The notes under the pieces are model-generated. The model had not been told where the DNA came from. It made no database searches and saw only the letters and a program-made list of their open reading frames with translations. The position numbers and the translations under genes were made by a program. A stretch of 64,000 bases of DNA from Pseudeuparius sepicola (Eukaryota > Arthropoda > Insecta > Coleoptera > Anthribidae). The stretch lies in NCBI GenBank assembly GCA_963920635.1, contig OY987298.1, forward strand, positions 20,679,647 to 20,743,646, written 5' to 3'. Of the stretch, positions 11,216 through 21,988 are shown one piece after another; the stretch's first letter is position 1, and the number at the start of each line of letters is the position of its first letter.

Positions 11216-12522
11216 AAAAAAAACATAATATATTTATTGTTATTCATTATGTCTACGCTTATGTTTAAACTTAGAGCAAGCTGTATATAAACCTAGCTTA
11301 ATTGCCGTACATTAGGAATTAATTCGAACCAATTCAGTCGGCGGTGAGCGCCGTATTCATTTCTTGTCAGTATTTATTTTACCTATAGGCCCATCCATGT
11401 TTTCTGTTGTGGTGTTATAAATTAATAATGACATGGAGATGCGTTATGTCCTCATTAGGAGGGGTTGGAGGGTTGTGTAATTCAAAGGAAAGTCGGAAAA
11501 CTGCACTCTGTGTGACGCAAAACCACGTCGCTATAATTAAAAGAACACAGACTGAAATTTTAACCACTCTCTGGAAAATAGAAATGGGCACGCACGCATA
11601 TATACTCGTGTAAAAGCAAACTTGGGACTTGCTTTAAATTATAAGAAAAGCGAAATGAATCAACGTAGGTAATGTTAATAATTTAGGGGGTGTATATTTG
11701 TTTCTTAAGGAGGGTTAAGCAGGAGTTGTCAAAATTAAACACAACTAGCCGTACAACTATTATATAGTTAGATGGTACCTATCAATTCAGAAATAAATCA
11801 TAACATGTTGTGGAGGTCCAAAAGTTATCTTTAGATTCTTATATAAATTAATTTGTATAATATATATGCTTGTCAACAAGCTCCTATTATTTATGATAGT
11901 TGAAACTTATGATCAAAAACCGCATTCATAACCATATTGCAAGCTGACAAGTGTTCAATAATCCTGATTCCTGATCTACAATAATTCATCAGTTATGTTT
12001 TGTTTTGTGGTTTGACCGAAGAAGATTTTAAATTTCTAGGTTATTTACATTTTTGTGGGTTAACTTTTTTCCGAGAATTATTGTAAACTTGAACTAATAA
12101 GACCATTTAAATCAACTGTCATTATGCAATAACAATGGTACTTTAGAGTTTTAATAGCATAAATTATGTTTGAAAATCTGCTTAGAAGAGCTGGAAAAAT
12201 AGCTTTAACGTAGTTAGAAGTGCTTTGAACTTTGTTTCGGTCGTTTTTCTAGGAATTTTCTGAGAAACAGAGACAAGTAGATATGTACTATTATGGTGAT
12301 TTTGAAAGTGGTGTGAAGAGGTGATATCATAGCCGAAAACCTGATCTAGAAACCATGATTATTGGCCGAGATCCATATACATATTGCAGGCAATGTTTAT
12401 GTCGCTAAACTTATCGCTTATGTCAACTGATTTTATTGGATCTAGTTATTAATTATTCAATACTAAGTCACTGATACTACAAAAAGCAATCATTTAAAGG
12501 CTTTGAAGAGCCCTGGAGCATA
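11216..12522. other. unassigned AT-rich gap
   Basis: No gene, repeat copy or RNA recognised in about 1.3 kb. A 68-residue plus frame at 11407 shows no motif. Confidence 0.35.
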
Positions 12523-13460
12523 TACAATGTGGATAGAAATTGTGGAATATTGCTTATATTTCTTAAAATATTCCTCATATCAAAAACATGTTTTAATAAA
12601 AGTGTTAGGGGATATTATTTCCCGCGTTTAGTGATATCAAGCAATCTTTCGTAGCACAAAAAATGTGGTTGCCATGGTAACCGATTTAATTTTTTTAAAT
12701 GGCACCATATATTTTTTTGGTGAAAAGTGATATATTGGAACTTTCTGAATACGATAGAATAAAATTTTAATGGGGTCGCATAAGAAAAAAATACAAAAAA
12801 AAAGTTTTATATTATGCTATTGACAATGTTTATCAAAATAATTATTAACATCAAGTTAGCCATGCCAAAATCATAACAATGCGAAACTGTCACTAGCTAT
12901 GTAACTGTGTACATTGTTACACTAAACGTACTTTTTACTCAATTTTCTGTGTATACTTAAGTACTTATGTATGTTAACCTGTATTCTTCCCGTTTCACTT
13001 AATTCAAGCGCCATTATAACTTACTAAGTACTTAAGTACACAGAAAATTGAGTAAAAAATTACGTTTACTGTAACAATGCACACAATTAAAAGCAACTGA
13101 CAGCTAGTGACAGTTTCCCATTGTTCTGATTTTGGCATGGCTAACTTGATGTTAATAAATATTTTGATAAACATTGTCTTAACTTATTTTTTTGTATTTT
13201 TTTCTTATGCGACCCCATTAAAATTGTATTGTATTGTATTCAGAAAGTTGTATCAATTTTCACCCAAAAACGTATATGCGGTGCCATCTAAAAAAATCAA
13301 GTCTGTTACCATGGGAACCACATTTTTTGTGCTACGAAAGATTGCTTGATATCACTAAATGGGAAATAATGTCCCCTAACACTTTTATTAAAACAAGTTT
13401 TTCATATGAGGAATATTTAAGAAATATAAGCAATATTCCACAATTTCTATCCACACTGTA
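12523..13460. mobile_element. long fold-back element, TACAATGTGG type
   Basis: A 938-bp near-palindrome. The left end TACAATGTGGATAGAAATTG is mirrored at the right (reverse complement TACAGTGTGGATAGAAATTG). Both arms carry, in mirrored order, GATATCAAGCAATCTTTCGTAG, the ACCCCATTAAAAT tract, TTAGCCATGCCAAAATC and ACAGAAAATTGAGTAAAAA. Arms are about 430 bp and the loop is short (around 12965-13025). Open frames of 80 and 84 residues in the right arm are arm sequence, not genes. Confidence 0.85.
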
Positions 13461-14808
13461 TAAGGAATTCAGGACAAACGTGTGCTAAATTAGAAGGCAG
13501 AAGAACTTTTATTTTCGTCGCTAAGATAATACATTTTTACTATTTCTGTAGAACCCTCGGTAGAACCACGTGGAAACTAATGCATTTATTGTTTATTCAG
13601 TTACGAGATAAATATTATATGGTCACAATGCTGTAGTCTCGCCATGGTTCTTGTGCTTAAGTATCTGAGTCTGAGTAACAACACTCGTTAACACATTGAA
13701 TATATTATTATATGTCCTTTTCGGTGCACTGGAATGTAGAAAATAAAGGTTTAAGCAATTAATTGTTTATTTAATAAAAGAGAAATTTCATCATACGCTA
13801 CTGACATGGGATAATTGTTATTTATATTATTGTAAAATTGTACAATACTACAGATTATACGATACGTAAAGAAGTGTACTCTGAATGAAAATATCACAGT
13901 TTTTTTTAACAATAAACAGTAAACAACATATTTGTGACAGAAACCTCAAATCTCCAAAAGGCAGTGCGATATTGTCTCCTAACAGAAGGGATCAAAGAAC
14001 CTATTTTTTGCGCAAAACCGCCAGAATACCAAACAATCACACGTTGTACCTATCCCGTTGTTGCACATCTAACCGCACACAAGAAAACACGGCATTTTAT
14101 GTACGTCTAATATCAAAATGATCTTCACAGCTATCTTTGATCTTTGGAAGGAGGTTCATGACAGCGACCTGCATCAAACCATAATTTTCTCCTCTCGGGT
14201 GTAATCGAACAAAAATCTTGTTGCTGTTGTTAACTGCTATTATTTTTGCTCAAAAACACTTTTTAAACATAATGTGGTTGTTTTTACAGAAACTTTGCAA
14301 ACAAATCACTCATAAACGTTGTAAACATAAAACTTTTATAATACACAGAACAAAGATAGGTTAGGATTTTCCCATTCCATAAAATGAAACAAGTTAAGAT
14401 CCGCCGCGATTGTTGATTTGTAGCTGCTAATGACCAAGAAAGCCTGATATACATCCGATCAAAAATTCGATAGGATTTATTTACATTGTACAAATACATA
14501 CATTATGACGTAATTTTTGGAAAAACCGTTATACTTTGTAAATGAAGAAAAATAAAATTTCTATAGTAATTAAACATTCTAATTTTTTTTAAATCGCTTT
14601 ACACTAATCTGAGCCGTAAAAGGAGACAAACAATGCCAACTTTGGAAAATCGTCAACTTCCCTATTAAAATATGTATAACTCTAATATCACGATTTACCT
14701 AGACTGTGCGGTCATAAAGGCGTATACATTTCAGAGATTTACCAACATACATATTTAAGTTGCAGCTTTGCGAAGAAAGCATATAAAAAAATTTCACGTA
14801 GGCCATTC
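13461..14808. other. unassigned AT-rich gap
   Basis: Nothing recognisable was found. Short frames at 13885 (+) and 14284 (-) have no domain signature. Confidence 0.35.
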
Positions 14809-15080
14809 TACAGGGTGATTCAATTTTATTATGGTAGGTATACTTTAACATGTCTATGTGATAGAAAATCATAAAACTAGTATTTTGTGCTATAACTTTT
14901 TTCCTTAACCGCCTTGTTTTTACGATACACACCTAATGATTAAATTCTCAAAAACTTTTACGTTTTATACAGTGTGTTTCACTTTGAGTCGAGCTACTTT
15001 CTTATTTTTAGAAATATTTGCCGATGTTCAAAACTTTTTTTAGCCTATGTACTGTTTGTAAAGAACAAAATGGATAGTGC
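14809..15080. repeat. two orphan CAGGGTG-type termini
   Basis: TACAGGGTGATTCAATTTTA starts at 14809 and TACAGTGTGTTTCACTTTGA at 14968. The second is the same terminus that appears inverted at 56270-56345, sharing ATATTYGYCGATGTTCAAAA further in. No mirrored partners were found locally, so these are truncated or scrambled copies. Confidence 0.5.
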
Positions 15081-15319
15081 CATCGATACCCATCGATACC
15101 CTTCGTACAAAATTTCAATGCTCTAAAGTTCACTAAATGGGTCTAAAGTTCGAAAAAAATGGGTTTTCCAGTGTACCCTCCATAAACCGCAAAAATTACT
15201 CTGTATAAGGAATAGTAAAATAAAAAGTGGATAAATTTAGAACGTCAATGGTGACTGTGTGCTTGACTAATTGTGAAAATTGTGAATTTTTGTTCCAAAA
15301 TCGATTTTCACACGACCAT

Positions 15320-15660
15320 CGAAAAAAGAAACTAATTCACCGCATCCACCCTCTTTCTTATAAAAATATCTGTCAGTTTTCCCCCTAGTGCCTATATTTC
15401 TCCGAAAATTACGATAATCGGTTGACAGTTCCGCGGTTCTCCCCGATTTTCTCCGCTCATGAAAAAGGGGACACAGGCACTGATAAACGATCCTCTGAGT
15501 ATACGCCCCCTTTGGAGGGTGTCTTCTCCTCCCCCCAAGAATTTTATTTTATGAATTTTGCCTCGAGATGACTTCTTGCTTAACGCTTGGCTGGATTCCT
15601 GCTCTCAGATAAAGTTTTGGCGACGCTACGCAAAATATTCTAGAGCCTTTATGATATTGC
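15320..15660. repeat. dispersed repeat family R1, copy 2
   Basis: Shares with the other R1 copies the ATAATCGGTTG word, the CACTGATAAACGATCCTC core, AATTTTATTTTATGAATTT, and TTGCTTAACGCTTGGCTGG followed by a GCGACGCTACGCAAAATATTCTAG-like tail. This and the 26.8-kb copy extend furthest to the right. Confidence 0.6.
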
Positions 15661-16911
15661 TAATATAACTCCAATAAAAGATCCGGCGATGGAAATAAAA
15701 ATGGAACGTTAAGTGGTCTCAATTTTTTATGGGGAAGAGAGCCTTTATTCTTGTGCACTATTTTTAAGAGCATTTACAAGAGAACCCGTGAAACATTAGA
15801 AAACGGTTAGAAGAAAATAAAAAAAAACACTAAAATTTGTACATTTAATTTGTACAAATATAAAAGTCATCGCTTTCAAGTTGAAAACTTGTTTAATTTG
15901 GAAGAAATACATCATTTATGAGAACTTAGTGTATGTTCTAATATCAAATGAAATGCAACAAATTAAAAGTTACAAATTATAAATGCAGATAACATGATCC
16001 TTGTATAGATGTCCCAGAAATAAGCGTTTTACCTAATATCCAACATTTTAACCTAATATCCAACTCATTCAAATAATTCTTTCGAAACCTTTTAGCGTTG
16101 ACTGACGTATTAATCAGTCAACGCTTTTAGTTTTCCAGATAAATATTTTAAACTTCTCCAAGATAAACAGTTTAAACTTCTTTAAAAAAAATTTTTTTTC
16201 GTATTTTCAGCTGTAATCTGTTGGCAAGTTGGCTGTTACTAGTTACCGCAGTGTTACCCGTGGTGTTTGGTGTTTAAATACTTATTATTTTGCAAAAAAA
16301 ACAGCTAGGTATTACCTAGATTATAGGTAATTATCAGGTATTAAAGCCCAGACATAAAGGAAAATATTGGCGCGCGCCGAATGTCGGGCGAAAATAGCGG
16401 ACGTAAACACGGCATAAATCTTTCAAGATTTGGGTTTTTCCGCAGGTTATCGGGAAGTCTCGATGTTGCAAAAGGTGCCAAATAGTGTGGTGGTTAGTTT
16501 GAGTTGCGTACAGTAAAAAGTCCTCGAAAAATTCATCCCAATTATAAGTACAACCACAAATATCGCCGTGAAATACGAGGTGCCAAAAGGTTATTTGAAA
16601 ATTCATTCATTTTCTCGGAAACTACGCCCGACCGGGCAAAACCAAGGCCAGATTCGTGTTCAGGTACCTCGAAAATAGGGGTGTAGCCAAAATTTTAAGA
16701 AAACCGGGGGTGGGTTCCAAAATATTATACCAAAATATTATAAAAGAGATAAGGAACAAGGCCCCGCCGCCTCATTGGCTAACCTTTCGTCAAAATGCTC
16801 GATTAGCCATGAGGAGCCAATAACCTCTTTCATTTTTCCCTACTTTTTATGTTTAGGCGTCGAGTGAAGGAATAATTTCCCTCAACTTCAACTGTTTAGG
16901 AGAAAGGTGCA
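15661..16911. other. unassigned gap
   Basis: AT-rich, no recognised gene apart from the hairpin at 16095. A short direct repeat ACCTAATATCCAAC occurs twice at about 16030-16065. Confidence 0.35.
16095..16124. repeat. perfect-arm hairpin GCGTTGACTG
   Basis: A 30-nt inverted repeat: GCGTTGACTGACGTATTAAT then ATCAGTCAACGC. The 12-base outer stem GCGTTGACTGAC/ATCAGTCAACGC is nearly perfect. A second hairpin with the same stem is at 31751-31782. Not a histone 3' stem-loop (wrong stem sequence). Confidence 0.7.
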
Positions 16912-17256
16912 GTGTTTAGTAGTACCTATAGCATTATAGCAGAAACCATTAAGGATATTTCCAAGAAGTATTATATTGAAAATTTTGATTCTGAATACTC
17001 AACATGGATATCTGCATGGGAATATCGCGACCTCGAAGATGAATTAAGTTTTGAGTCTTTTACAAAAGCACTGCGAATTTTTTCCATCAGTATCGAAAGG
17101 CATAAGATTTTTTTATCCATGCCTCCGTGTACAATAGAGCATTCCTTTAGTACCCTTAGAGGCGTTAAAACTTGGTTGAGGTCAGAAGAAAGACTCTGGG
17201 TTATGCATGTTAAAAGTGTACACAGGGAAAAGTTAATAAAAATAAGCAGCACGTTA
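16912..17256 (+). pseudogene. hAT transposase C-terminal fragment, part 1
   Basis: Open segment of about 115 residues with the hAT dimerisation signature: an EYSTWISAWEYR stretch, then SMPPCTIEHSFSTLRG, VKTWLRS and SVHREKLIKI. This is the ending typical of hAT transposases and of ZMYM-type domesticated derivatives. The catalytic region upstream is absent. It is broken at 17257 by a fold-back element; the frame resumes at 19294. A short deletion seems to have removed a few residues after WLRS compared with the usual motif. Confidence 0.8.
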
Positions 17257-19293
17257 TACAGGGTGAGTCTGAAATAACTGGCATCCTTTTTTTGATTAAT
17301 AGATATGGTCATTCTGAACCACTTTTCTTAATAATTTTTTTCCTAGCGCCGAGATTTTTCTATAAATCATCCCCTCAAAATCCCCCCTCTATGAAAACAC
17401 GGCACTGGCGCCCTGCCAACAACCGAGTAGAAAATGGTAAATCATCACTTAGTATAGTATTTTGAGACCGAGTTTACGCTATTAGTCAGTGCCGTGCCTT
17501 CATAGATGGCAGTGGCGGCCCGTGGGTTTTGGCAGCGGGTGGGCAAGGTGACACCCCCCCCCCCCGCAAAAAATAGGGAAATAGGGACATGTTACTCTAG
17601 TTAGTCAATTTACTTTTGGAATCGGAAACTCGTTAAGTACGCCGTAAACTGACTTAGGTAGGTACCTATCTATCGCAAACTTTCCAAAAATAAACAGTTC
17701 AGCAAGAACCAACGAGAAGGTCAGAGTGTTTTCACATATTAAAGCGCCGATTTAACAAAAAATTTACTATATCACCTGTACCTGTGATACCTGTACTGTT
17801 ATTGTTGTTATTACTGCTTACCAGCAGCCCCTGCACCTGCAGAATAGTTGCCTCGACTGCTTGGTCTTGGTCGCACCCCCGGCACTCCATTATCTCTATC
17901 GCGAAAAAATAGTAGCACCTACGAAAACGACTCCGTAAAACTGAATTAGAATTAAGTTATCATTAGCACGCGGCCACGCGGCCTGGAGCCCGAAGAGAGA
18001 GAGATAGCAATAACAACAAGTGCATGCATCGCATCATCTGCATGACAAGGAAGTCGAAGTCGGACGTTCCTCCCCCAGCGTTCAAAAAATGGGCTCGCCG
18101 GCGCGCCCGAGCCTCCTTGCCCAACTTCCCTATGCCTGACTGCCTGGCTCAGCGGCGCCTATCCCGGCCGGAAAATAAAAAATTCAGTTTGCTGTTTGTT
18201 TTGTAATGTACCTAATAAACTAATAAGATTTGAGATTTGAAAAAAAAAACAAAGGAACGTACGTTACTAGTTACTAAGTACTTTCAGATTTGATTGATAA
18301 ATGATAAATGGTAAGTATAAAGTAGGTATAAGTATAACTTTTTTTGCAATTCGAATGTAGATCTAAATCGGTTTTCGTTTTCTCTTTGCCCTTTACATTC
18401 ATTCTAATTCTAATTTATTGAAAATTGGACCGATTATGCGATTGTGATTAATTAACTGAACGTGAATGTGAATATACACGTATACTTTACATACCTTACC
18501 AAAATAAAAACGTAGTTAGCAACTGACTGTTAGTTACTAATAGTAATAGTTACACACTTACATAGACATGGATTCATTTTTCCTGAATTTTCGCGACTTA
18601 ATTTACCTATGTAAATGCGTTTTGACTCTGCAGACAAACGGCAGCGTTCGGTCGCCGCTTCCGGCCGCTTGCCGCTGAGTCGGCTCGTCTGGTGGGCCGG
18701 CTGGAGTCCCGCCCACCCAAATAACATTTAAATGCAGAGTATGCGTAACCTACGTTTATATCTTCGCGCAGCTCGGGCGCGTAGCTCTCGTCGCAGACGT
18801 ATAGCTTGGCTAATAAGGCTAAGATTCGCCCGGTACGGGCTGGCCCATCGGCATCTGCATCGGCTGGGAGAGCCGCGCACCGCAGTTTGGGAAATTCCAT
18901 CGCGCCCTCCCATAATAATTACCAAATTCAAACATTTTGAAGCTATAGCTATATGTCGCAGGCTTATTGTAAAATCAGTCTTATTATATATTATAATACG
19001 CCTAGGCTTTTTTAGTACGACTAGGCGCATTGTAATACTACTCAAATAATTAAGAATCTCACAATTTGACTGACAATTTTAGGCGTATTATAATACGCCT
19101 GCCGCTTCTTACGTTGGGTGGGCACTGCCCACCCTGCCCATTGCCACGAGCCGCCACTGATAGATGGGGCATTTTAGGTGGATAAATTAGAGAAAATTTC
19201 TGCGATAGGAAAAAAATATTAAGAAAAGTTGTTCAGAATGACCATCTCTCTTACCCAAAAAAAGGATGCCAGTTATTTCAGACTCACCCCGTA
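17257..19293. mobile_element. fold-back element inserted in the hAT pseudogene
   Basis: Ends are TACAGGGTGAGTCTGAAATA on the left and its mirror on the right (reverse complement TACGGGGTGAGTCTGAAATA), continuing through ACTGGCATCC and CATTCTGAA. Excluding the 1650-bp hAT element nested inside, and one 8-bp duplication, it is about 379 bp, close to the 390-bp intact sibling at 54969-55358. Arms are about 150 bp. It lies within the C-terminal codons of the hAT pseudogene. Confidence 0.9.
17510..19159. mobile_element. hAT-type transposon nested in the fold-back element
   Basis: A 1650-bp element with termini CAGTGGCGGCCCGTGG and, reversed, CAGTGGCGGCTCGTGG, flanked by a perfect 8-bp duplication ATAGATGG (17502-17509 and 19160-19167). 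The zones just inside both ends contain GGGTGGGCA-type words. It holds a GC-rich block (18600-18900), where overlapping frames on both strands arise from composition, and no transposase. Non-autonomous hAT is the best reading. Confidence 0.9.
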
Positions 19294-19353
19294 GAAAAAG
19301 CAACAGATATTTACGGGTCAGATAGACGAAAACTGAAATTTATTTTTTACTAA
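19294..19353 (+). pseudogene. hAT transposase C-terminal fragment, part 2
   Basis: Directly after the fold-back element the sequence reads EKATDIYGSDRRKLKFIFY and then TAA. This matches the usual hAT ending (a basic RKLQF-like stretch just before the stop) and continues the frame left at 17256. It is therefore the last exon portion of the interrupted pseudogene. Confidence 0.75.
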
Positions 19354-20530
19354 CTTTTTGTTCAGCAGCATTTTTATTTTATACAAAAGACTTTTTATTT
19401 CTATGTAGGTACCTACATAACATTTTTTCAAAAATTAAAATATTGTTTAAAAATTTGTGCCGGTTGGCCCACTTATTTATTTTTTTTTTTTTTTCAAATG
19501 AGGCCCATGAATAGTTGCAAGAAATTTTGATAAATTGTGCTATAAAGCCAGTCTACTACTACACTACCAGTGTTAATGTCAAAATATCTAATTTTAAACA
19601 TTTACAATAGGATTGGGCCATTATTGTCTTCCGCGATTTCGAAAGTATCGGTTGTCTCGAAGTGCTCGTACAATAGGAACAAATAATGTGCGATGTGAGC
19701 CTATTTGTCGCGAGACAGTTCGAGAGTCGTATACTTCCTACGATTTCGAAGTTTTGAATACAGCTCCCATGGGTTTCGCCGTACCTAAACGCCAGCATTG
19801 TCACAAAATGTTTCTCGCCCCGAACGCGTGTAAATACACAACCATTTATAACAGGAGGCTAGCAAACGTTATAAATAAGTGAATCGTCGATGATCCCTGC
19901 GTCACAATGGTCGACAATGTAATTTCCATTATCGGCCATTGTTTATAGTTCGTGATATCCACTTCTAGGTGTTTTTTATACATAAACGTCTCGTTAACGT
20001 TATTTTAATGGAAAAATAACCAGGTAAAGCACTTAGCTTTTGAAAAAATAAATTTGACAAAAATGTTGGCTTTTGACTAGTCAAATACGAAGTTAAATAT
20101 ACAGTGTATCCCGTTTTCCATGTTAACACCCCCAAAAATCTAAGTAGGCTGGGGGAATTGAACGGGTGATTTTTTTATAGATATGTCCCTGAAAGGCCGT
20201 CATTTGCAAAGTATTGGTTTGACTTTGTTGCGAAATCCTGGCCTACTGCGATTTTTTAAAGGGGTGTGTTTTTAGAAAAAAACACCTTAGGAATTTTTTA
20301 TTTAAAATCTGATACAACAGCGTTAATCAGAACACACCAAAACCCCCATATACCAAATTTTAAGCAAAATATACAGGGGGTTCGATTCTGCACGTTGTCA
20401 AATTTGAGCAAAATAGGAATTTTAAAGTCATAGTGGCGAGTCAAAAGTGTGTCATGGAATTACTTCGAAACAGTTGGACGATCAATAGGACCATTCACAG
20501 TGTTCATATGCACAGATTCAATAAAAAATA
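19354..20530. other. gap with orphan termini
   Basis: An 89-residue plus frame (19613-19882) lies in a more GC-balanced stretch but has no recognised domain. TACAGTGTATCCCGTTTTCC at 20100 and TACAGGGGGTTCGATTCTGC at 20371 look like unpaired ends of the TA-flanked fold-back families. Confidence 0.4.
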
Positions 20531-20933
20531 TACAAGGTGTTCCTCTCTGTGCCAACTCAAAATGCTGAATTTTTTGAAACTTTATACGGGTCAAAAATCG
20601 AGTATATTAAAACCACTCCAGACACAATAAACGAAGTAAATACTAAAAAATACAGAAGCCTGCCATCAGTCAGTAAGTCCATATCAGTTAAGATGGATGG
20701 TGTGCTACAACTAGGAACCGCACAGAAAATGTATCATCTGAGACTTTGTTGAGAATAATTTAAATTTGTCCAATAATTTAAATTGTTTTTTTTTGTTGTT
20801 TGGCATTTTGTAAAAAAAATTACTCTTTTGTGTTTATTAAGATTTTTCAAAAATTCCAGAGCACCCATGACCCATATAAAGGTTTATAAAAATTCAGCAT
20901 TTTGAGATGGTCCAGAGAAATATATACCCTGTA
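20531..20933. mobile_element. fold-back element, TACAAGGTGTTCC type
   Basis: Left end TACAAGGTGTTCCTCTCTGT and a mirrored right end (reverse complement starts TACAGGGTATATATTTCTCT) both run inward to CTCAAAATGCTGAATTTTT and TTTATAYGGGTCA. Arms are about 70-80 bp and decayed. Length 403 bp, TA at both ends, no coding sequence. Confidence 0.65.
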
Positions 20934-21070
20934 CCCTGTACCTATACATAAATGTATAATAGGTATAGGGTATGTATACGTAAACGTCATCTGATGTGGT
21001 CAAATACGACGCAACGGGAGAAAACGATCGATAAAGCGGCATTGCCAGACGTCCCGTGACTGGTTGCGAC

Positions 21071-21086
21071 CGGCACCGACGCAAAG
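21071..21086 (+). repeat. outer piece of an interrupted P-like terminal repeat
   Basis: CGGCACCGACGCAAAG is the outer part of a P-like terminus that continues, after the inserted copy, at 21566 (CGCAAAGACAAGGCCCGACA). It marks the older element into which the element at 21087 jumped. Confidence 0.7.
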
Positions 21087-21565
21087 CGGCACCGTCGCAA
21101 TGATAAAGGCCTGCCAGCTGGCGACGCGAAACGTAACTACGTCATCACAAGGAGGTCGGGAGGTTGCTTTTTGAAGTTGTTTACGTTTACTTGTCTGGCG
21201 ATTTTCCTGTTTTGAAGAACGTTTGTTGTGTGTTGGACTGTGTTTTTTAGTAATATAGGACGTGGAGTTTTATTAATAAGGTGGTAAAACAGCAGTGGTT
21301 CAGAATAAAGTGATTAAAGTTCAATTTTAGTTTATAGGTTTTAGGTTGTGTCCTTAGTTTCGCACTAATTTAAATCATGCCGTGGACGTGTTCCGTTCCC
21401 AACTGCAAGGGAAACTACAAAGGCGATTCTAATGTGTCCGCTTTTTCCTCCATAAAGGCCCCATTTTAAGGGAAAAGTGGGTTAAGGCCATCATCCAGGA
21501 TTTTTGTGTGGACTGTTGTCTCCAAAGGCTTTCAGCTGGCGGGCCTTGTTATTGCGACGGTGCCG
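21087..21565 (+). mobile_element. P-like transposon copy 2, inserted in a relative's TIR
   Basis: A 479-bp element with the same ends as copy 1 (CGGCACCGTCGCAATGATAA and, at the right, ATTGCGACGGTGCCG). A perfect 7-bp duplication CGCAAAG flanks it (21080-21086 and 21566-21572). The left 270 bp match copy 1 closely. It then keeps the start of a THAP-domain gene (21377) before jumping to the right terminus, so it is an internally deleted derivative. Confidence 0.85.
21377..21530 (+). pseudogene. THAP zinc-finger start of a P-type transposase
   Basis: From the ATG at 21377 the frame reads MPWTCSVPNCKGNYKGDSNV then SAFSSIKAPF and a stop at 21468. A one-base shift gives LREKWVKAIIQDFCVDCC. The C-x4-C pair, the aromatic/proline stretch and the LREKW tryptophan are hallmarks of THAP domains, which bind element ends in P-type transposases. 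The distal Cys-x2-His pair is missing because the internal deletion joins straight to the right terminus. Confidence 0.7.
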
Positions 21566-21720
21566 CGCAAAGACAAGGCCCGACAGCTGAAAGCGATGAG
21601 TCATCGAAGGGAGGTGAGCCTAAGGCGCCAAATTCAGATTTCAAGATGTCAACTTGGCAAATTTGGTAAAAAAACACTTTAAAATTATTGTTTACATAAT
21701 ATACAGCAAACATATTGCAA
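21566..21720 (-). mobile_element. remnant of the older P-like element, right end reversed
   Basis: Starting at the duplication, the sequence follows the reverse complement of copy 1's right end (3962 back to about 3835): ACAAGGCCC, AGCTGAAAGCGATGAGTCAT, CAACTTGGYAAATTTGGTAA, and TTTACATAATATA. With 21071-21086 it reconstitutes the terminal region of one older element. Its other end was not located. Confidence 0.7.
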
Positions 21721-21988
21721 CCTTTTTTAAAATGCTATTAAACATTAGATATCATATAACCTTTTGCGCAATGTAACAACGTAATCAGCAATGGAGATCG
21801 GCCCGTGGATGTACGCGGACGTGGCGATCTGGAAACGGCTAAAAGAGTTCGCGTCGCTATTAAACTTTGTAATTTCCCTATCTATAAAAAGCATATAACG
21901 TGACCCTCGGTACTTAAGTTTCTTTTTATAATTGTGGTTTAATTGCGAATCAGTGGATGTAGTATCACCAAATTACACTACCAGCATA
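21721..21988. other. unassigned spacer
   Basis: No feature recognised between the P-like remnant and the next fold-back element. Confidence 0.4.

Noticed and set aside
13107..13488. 80- and 84-residue frames
   Set aside because: Both are in the right arm of the palindrome at 12523-13460, with no domain and no conservation in the other arm.
16095..16124. Histone-type 3' stem-loop
   Set aside because: Stem GCGTTGACTG does not match the conserved histone stem, and no histone coding sequence is near.
16971..17312. 113-residue minus-strand frame
   Set aside because: It is antisense to the hAT transposase relic and includes the fold-back terminus; the same MTISI.QKKDASYF start recurs at 55303 only because both are the same terminal repeat.
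18607..19049. Overlapping 97- and 105-residue frames on both strands
   Set aside because: They lie inside the non-autonomous hAT element in a GC-rich patch; overlapping open frames on both strands with arginine-rich content indicate composition, not coding.
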